Origin: Corynebacterium freneyi
GTDB taxonomy: Bacteria > Actinomycetota > Actinomycetes > Mycobacteriales > Mycobacteriaceae
DNA length: 64,000 bases
Assembly (NCBI RefSeq): GCF_030408835.1
Contig: NZ_CP047357.1
Location: 186,001 to 250,000, forward strand
Reading direction: 5' to 3'
The translations under genes and the position numbers were made by a program. Positions 62,674 through 64,000 of this stretch are shown here, in pieces; positions within the stretch are counted from its first letter, which is position 1, and the number at the start of each line of letters is the position of its first letter. The notes under the pieces are model-generated. The model was not told where the DNA came from. It did no database searches and was given only the letters and a program-made list of their open reading frames with translations.

Positions 62674-64000
62674 ATGACTGAGCGCATCACCGCCGGCGGC
62701 CTGCAGGTCGCCAAGGTCCTCTACGACTTCGTCAACGACACCGCCCTTCCCGCCGCCGGCATCGAAGACAAGGACGCCTTCTGGCAGGGCTTCGGCGACA
62801 TCGTCGAGAAGTTCACCCCGCGCAACGTCGAGCTGCTGGCCAAGCGCGACGAGCTGCAGGCCAAGCTCGACGATTACTACCGCGAGAACCCGGGCCAGCA
62901 GGACATGGACTCCTACGTCGCCTTCCTGAAGGAGATCGGCTACCTCGTCGAGGACCCGGGCGAGTTCCAGGTGACCACCGCCAACGTGGACGCCGAGATC
63001 ACCTCCACCGCCGGCCCGCAGCTGGTCGTGCCCGTGCTCAACGCCCGCTTCGCCATCAACGCCGCCAACGCCCGCTGGGGCTCCCTCTACGACGCCCTCT
63101 ACGGCACCAACGCCATCCCCGAGGACGGCGGCGCCGAGAAGGACACCCCCGGTTACAACAAGGTCCGCGGCGATCGCGTCATCGCCTGGGGGCGCGACTT
63201 CCTGGACAAGGCCGTCCCGCTGCTCGAGGGCAGCCACGCGGACGTGACCTCCTACGACATCGTCGACGGCCGCCTGCTGGCCACCATCGACGGCAACCAG
63301 GTCGGCCTGCGCGAGCCCGAGGTCCTCGTCGGCTACACCGGCGACGTCGCCAACCCGGACTCCATCTACCTCAAGCACAACGGCCTGCACATCCAGATCC
63401 TCATCGACGCAGAGTCGGCCGTCGGCAAGACCGACAAGGCCGGCGTCAAGGACATCGTCCTGGAGGCCGCGGTCACCAACATCATGGACCTCGAGGACTC
63501 CGTCGCCGCCGTCGACGCCGCCGACAAGACCCTCGGCTACACCAACTGGCTGGGCCTCAACGTCGGTGACCTGAAGGTCGAGTTCGAGCGCAAGGGCAAG
63601 ACCCTGACCCGCGAGATCAACGACGACCGCACCTACACCGACCTCGAGGGCAACGAGCAGAAGCTGCACGGCCGCTCGCTCAACCTCGTCCGCAACGTCG
63701 GCCACCTGATGCAGAACCCCGCCATCCTCGACCGCAACGGCGAGGAGATCTACGAGGGCATCATGGACGCGGTCATCACCCCGATCTGCGCCATCCCCGG
63801 CCTGGACCAGGACAACGCCCGCAAGAACTCCCGCACCGGCTCGATCTACATCGTGAAGCCGAAGCAGCACGGCCCGGAGGAGTCCGCCTTCACCAACGAG
63901 CTGTTCGCCGCCGTCGAGGACCTCCTCGGCCTGGAGCGCAACACCATGAAGGTCGGCCTCATGGACGAGGAGCGCCGCACCTCGGTGAACCTCGACGCCG
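62674..64000 (+). CDS. aceB: Malate synthase G, 3' end outside window
   Basis: Second glyoxylate-shunt enzyme: condenses glyoxylate with acetyl-CoA to malate. The visible 442 residues start [20 protein letters not shown]. Malate synthase G landmarks are [51 protein letters not shown] (catalytic-site region MDLEDSV), and [16 protein letters not shown]. It is the long, monomeric G isoform rather than the A isoform. AGGAG lies before the ATG at 62674. The catalytic C-terminal part lies beyond 64000. Confidence 0.97.
   Translation, partial: MTERITAGGLQVAKVLYDFVNDTALPAAGIEDKDAFWQGFGDIVEKFTPRNVELLAKRDELQAKLDDYYRENPGQQDMDSYVAFLKEIGYLVEDPGEFQVTTANVDAEITSTAGPQLVVPVLNARFAINAANARWGSLYDALYGTNAIPEDGGAEKDTPGYNKVRGDRVIAWGRDFLDKAVPLLEGSHADVTSYDIVDGRLLATIDGNQVGLREPEVLVGYTGDVANPDSIYLKHNGLHIQILIDAESAVGKTDKAGVKDIVLEAAVTNIMDLEDSVAAVDAADKTLGYTNWLGLNVGDLKVEFERKGKTLTREINDDRTYTDLEGNEQKLHGRSLNLVRNVGHLMQNPAILDRNGEEIYEGIMDAVITPICAIPGLDQDNARKNSRTGSIYIVKPKQHGPEESAFTNELFAAVEDLLGLERNTMKVGLMDEERRTSVNLDA

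Noticed and set aside
62278..63870. 530-codon minus-strand ORF opposite aceB
   Set aside because: It is antisense to a clear malate synthase gene and has Val/Asp/Gly-rich wrong-frame composition.

Overview
This window is chromosomal DNA of a high-GC actinobacterium, almost certainly a Corynebacterium species. It carries GlxR, RamB, a corynebacterial-type lipoamide dehydrogenase, an antigen-85-like mycolyltransferase, a WhiB4/WhcA regulator beside a PASTA-containing PBP1, and a 6C RNA. No integrase, transposase, phage gene or CRISPR array was seen. About 50 genes are packed tightly, and many co-directional pairs overlap by 4 bases (ATGA or GTGA).

Layout. 1-4.9 kb: the 5' part of a fused MrpA-MrpB Na+/H+ antiporter gene, a YhgE/Pip-type membrane protein and tRNA-Pro(CGG). 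5-14.4 kb: metallophosphoesterase, GatB/YqeY, PBP1 and WhiB/WhcA, then the Get3-like pair BagA-BagB, a DUF4177 protein, RidA and a metallo-beta-lactamase-fold hydrolase. 14.6-23.1 kb: glxR, the nth-thioredoxin-NudL-marP operon, an alpha/beta hydrolase that lacks its nucleophile, a holin-X-like membrane protein, a degenerate Fic-like protein, a HAD phosphatase and the 6C RNA. 23.1-28.9 kb: an uncharacterised protein, then a compact Tad pilus operon (ssd, tadA, tadB, tadC, pilin, tadE, tadF-like). 29-39.3 kb: CoA transferase, SftH/MrfA-type helicase, cspA, topA, cyaB, holB-like gene and tRNA-Thr(CGT). 39.5-47.1 kb: MHS transporter, BtuCDF/FecBCD-type importer, an MFS exporter and a GalE-like epimerase. 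47.1-55.2 kb: a minus-strand set of cell-envelope and secreted-protein genes (S9 peptidase, M1 peptidase, flippase, two glycosyltransferases, DUF2304, DsbA-like). 55.3-64 kb: mycolyltransferase, a 36-residue PorA-like peptide, lpd, ramB, aceA and the 5' part of aceB. From whiB to the flippase, gene order follows the Rv3681c-Rv3630 region of Mycobacterium tuberculosis as I remember it; lpd-ramB-aceA recalls Rv0462-Rv0467.

How the genes work together. The last block is a carbon-source module: GlxR (cAMP sensor), CyaB (cAMP source) and RamB control acetate and glyoxylate genes. Candidate GlxR sites lie before whcA, glxR and in the aceA-aceB gap. The envelope genes supply polyprenyl-phosphate sugars, a flippase, redox folding and mycolate transfer. 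The Tad operon would build a thin pilus.

The most unusual signal is a dispersed 11-mer, CGTCGTNAAGC (or CGTCGCAAAGC), counted by eye about 30 times on both strands, within genes and between them. Twice it forms an inverted pair in a terminator-like hairpin, an arrangement reminiscent of DNA uptake sequences. Other novel items are a 100-bp AT-rich palindrome after whcA, the PorA-like peptide, a cysteine-rich extension on the Tad pilin, and tandem repeats that appear to grow out of the 3' end of ramB. All counts and alignments were done by eye without database searches.
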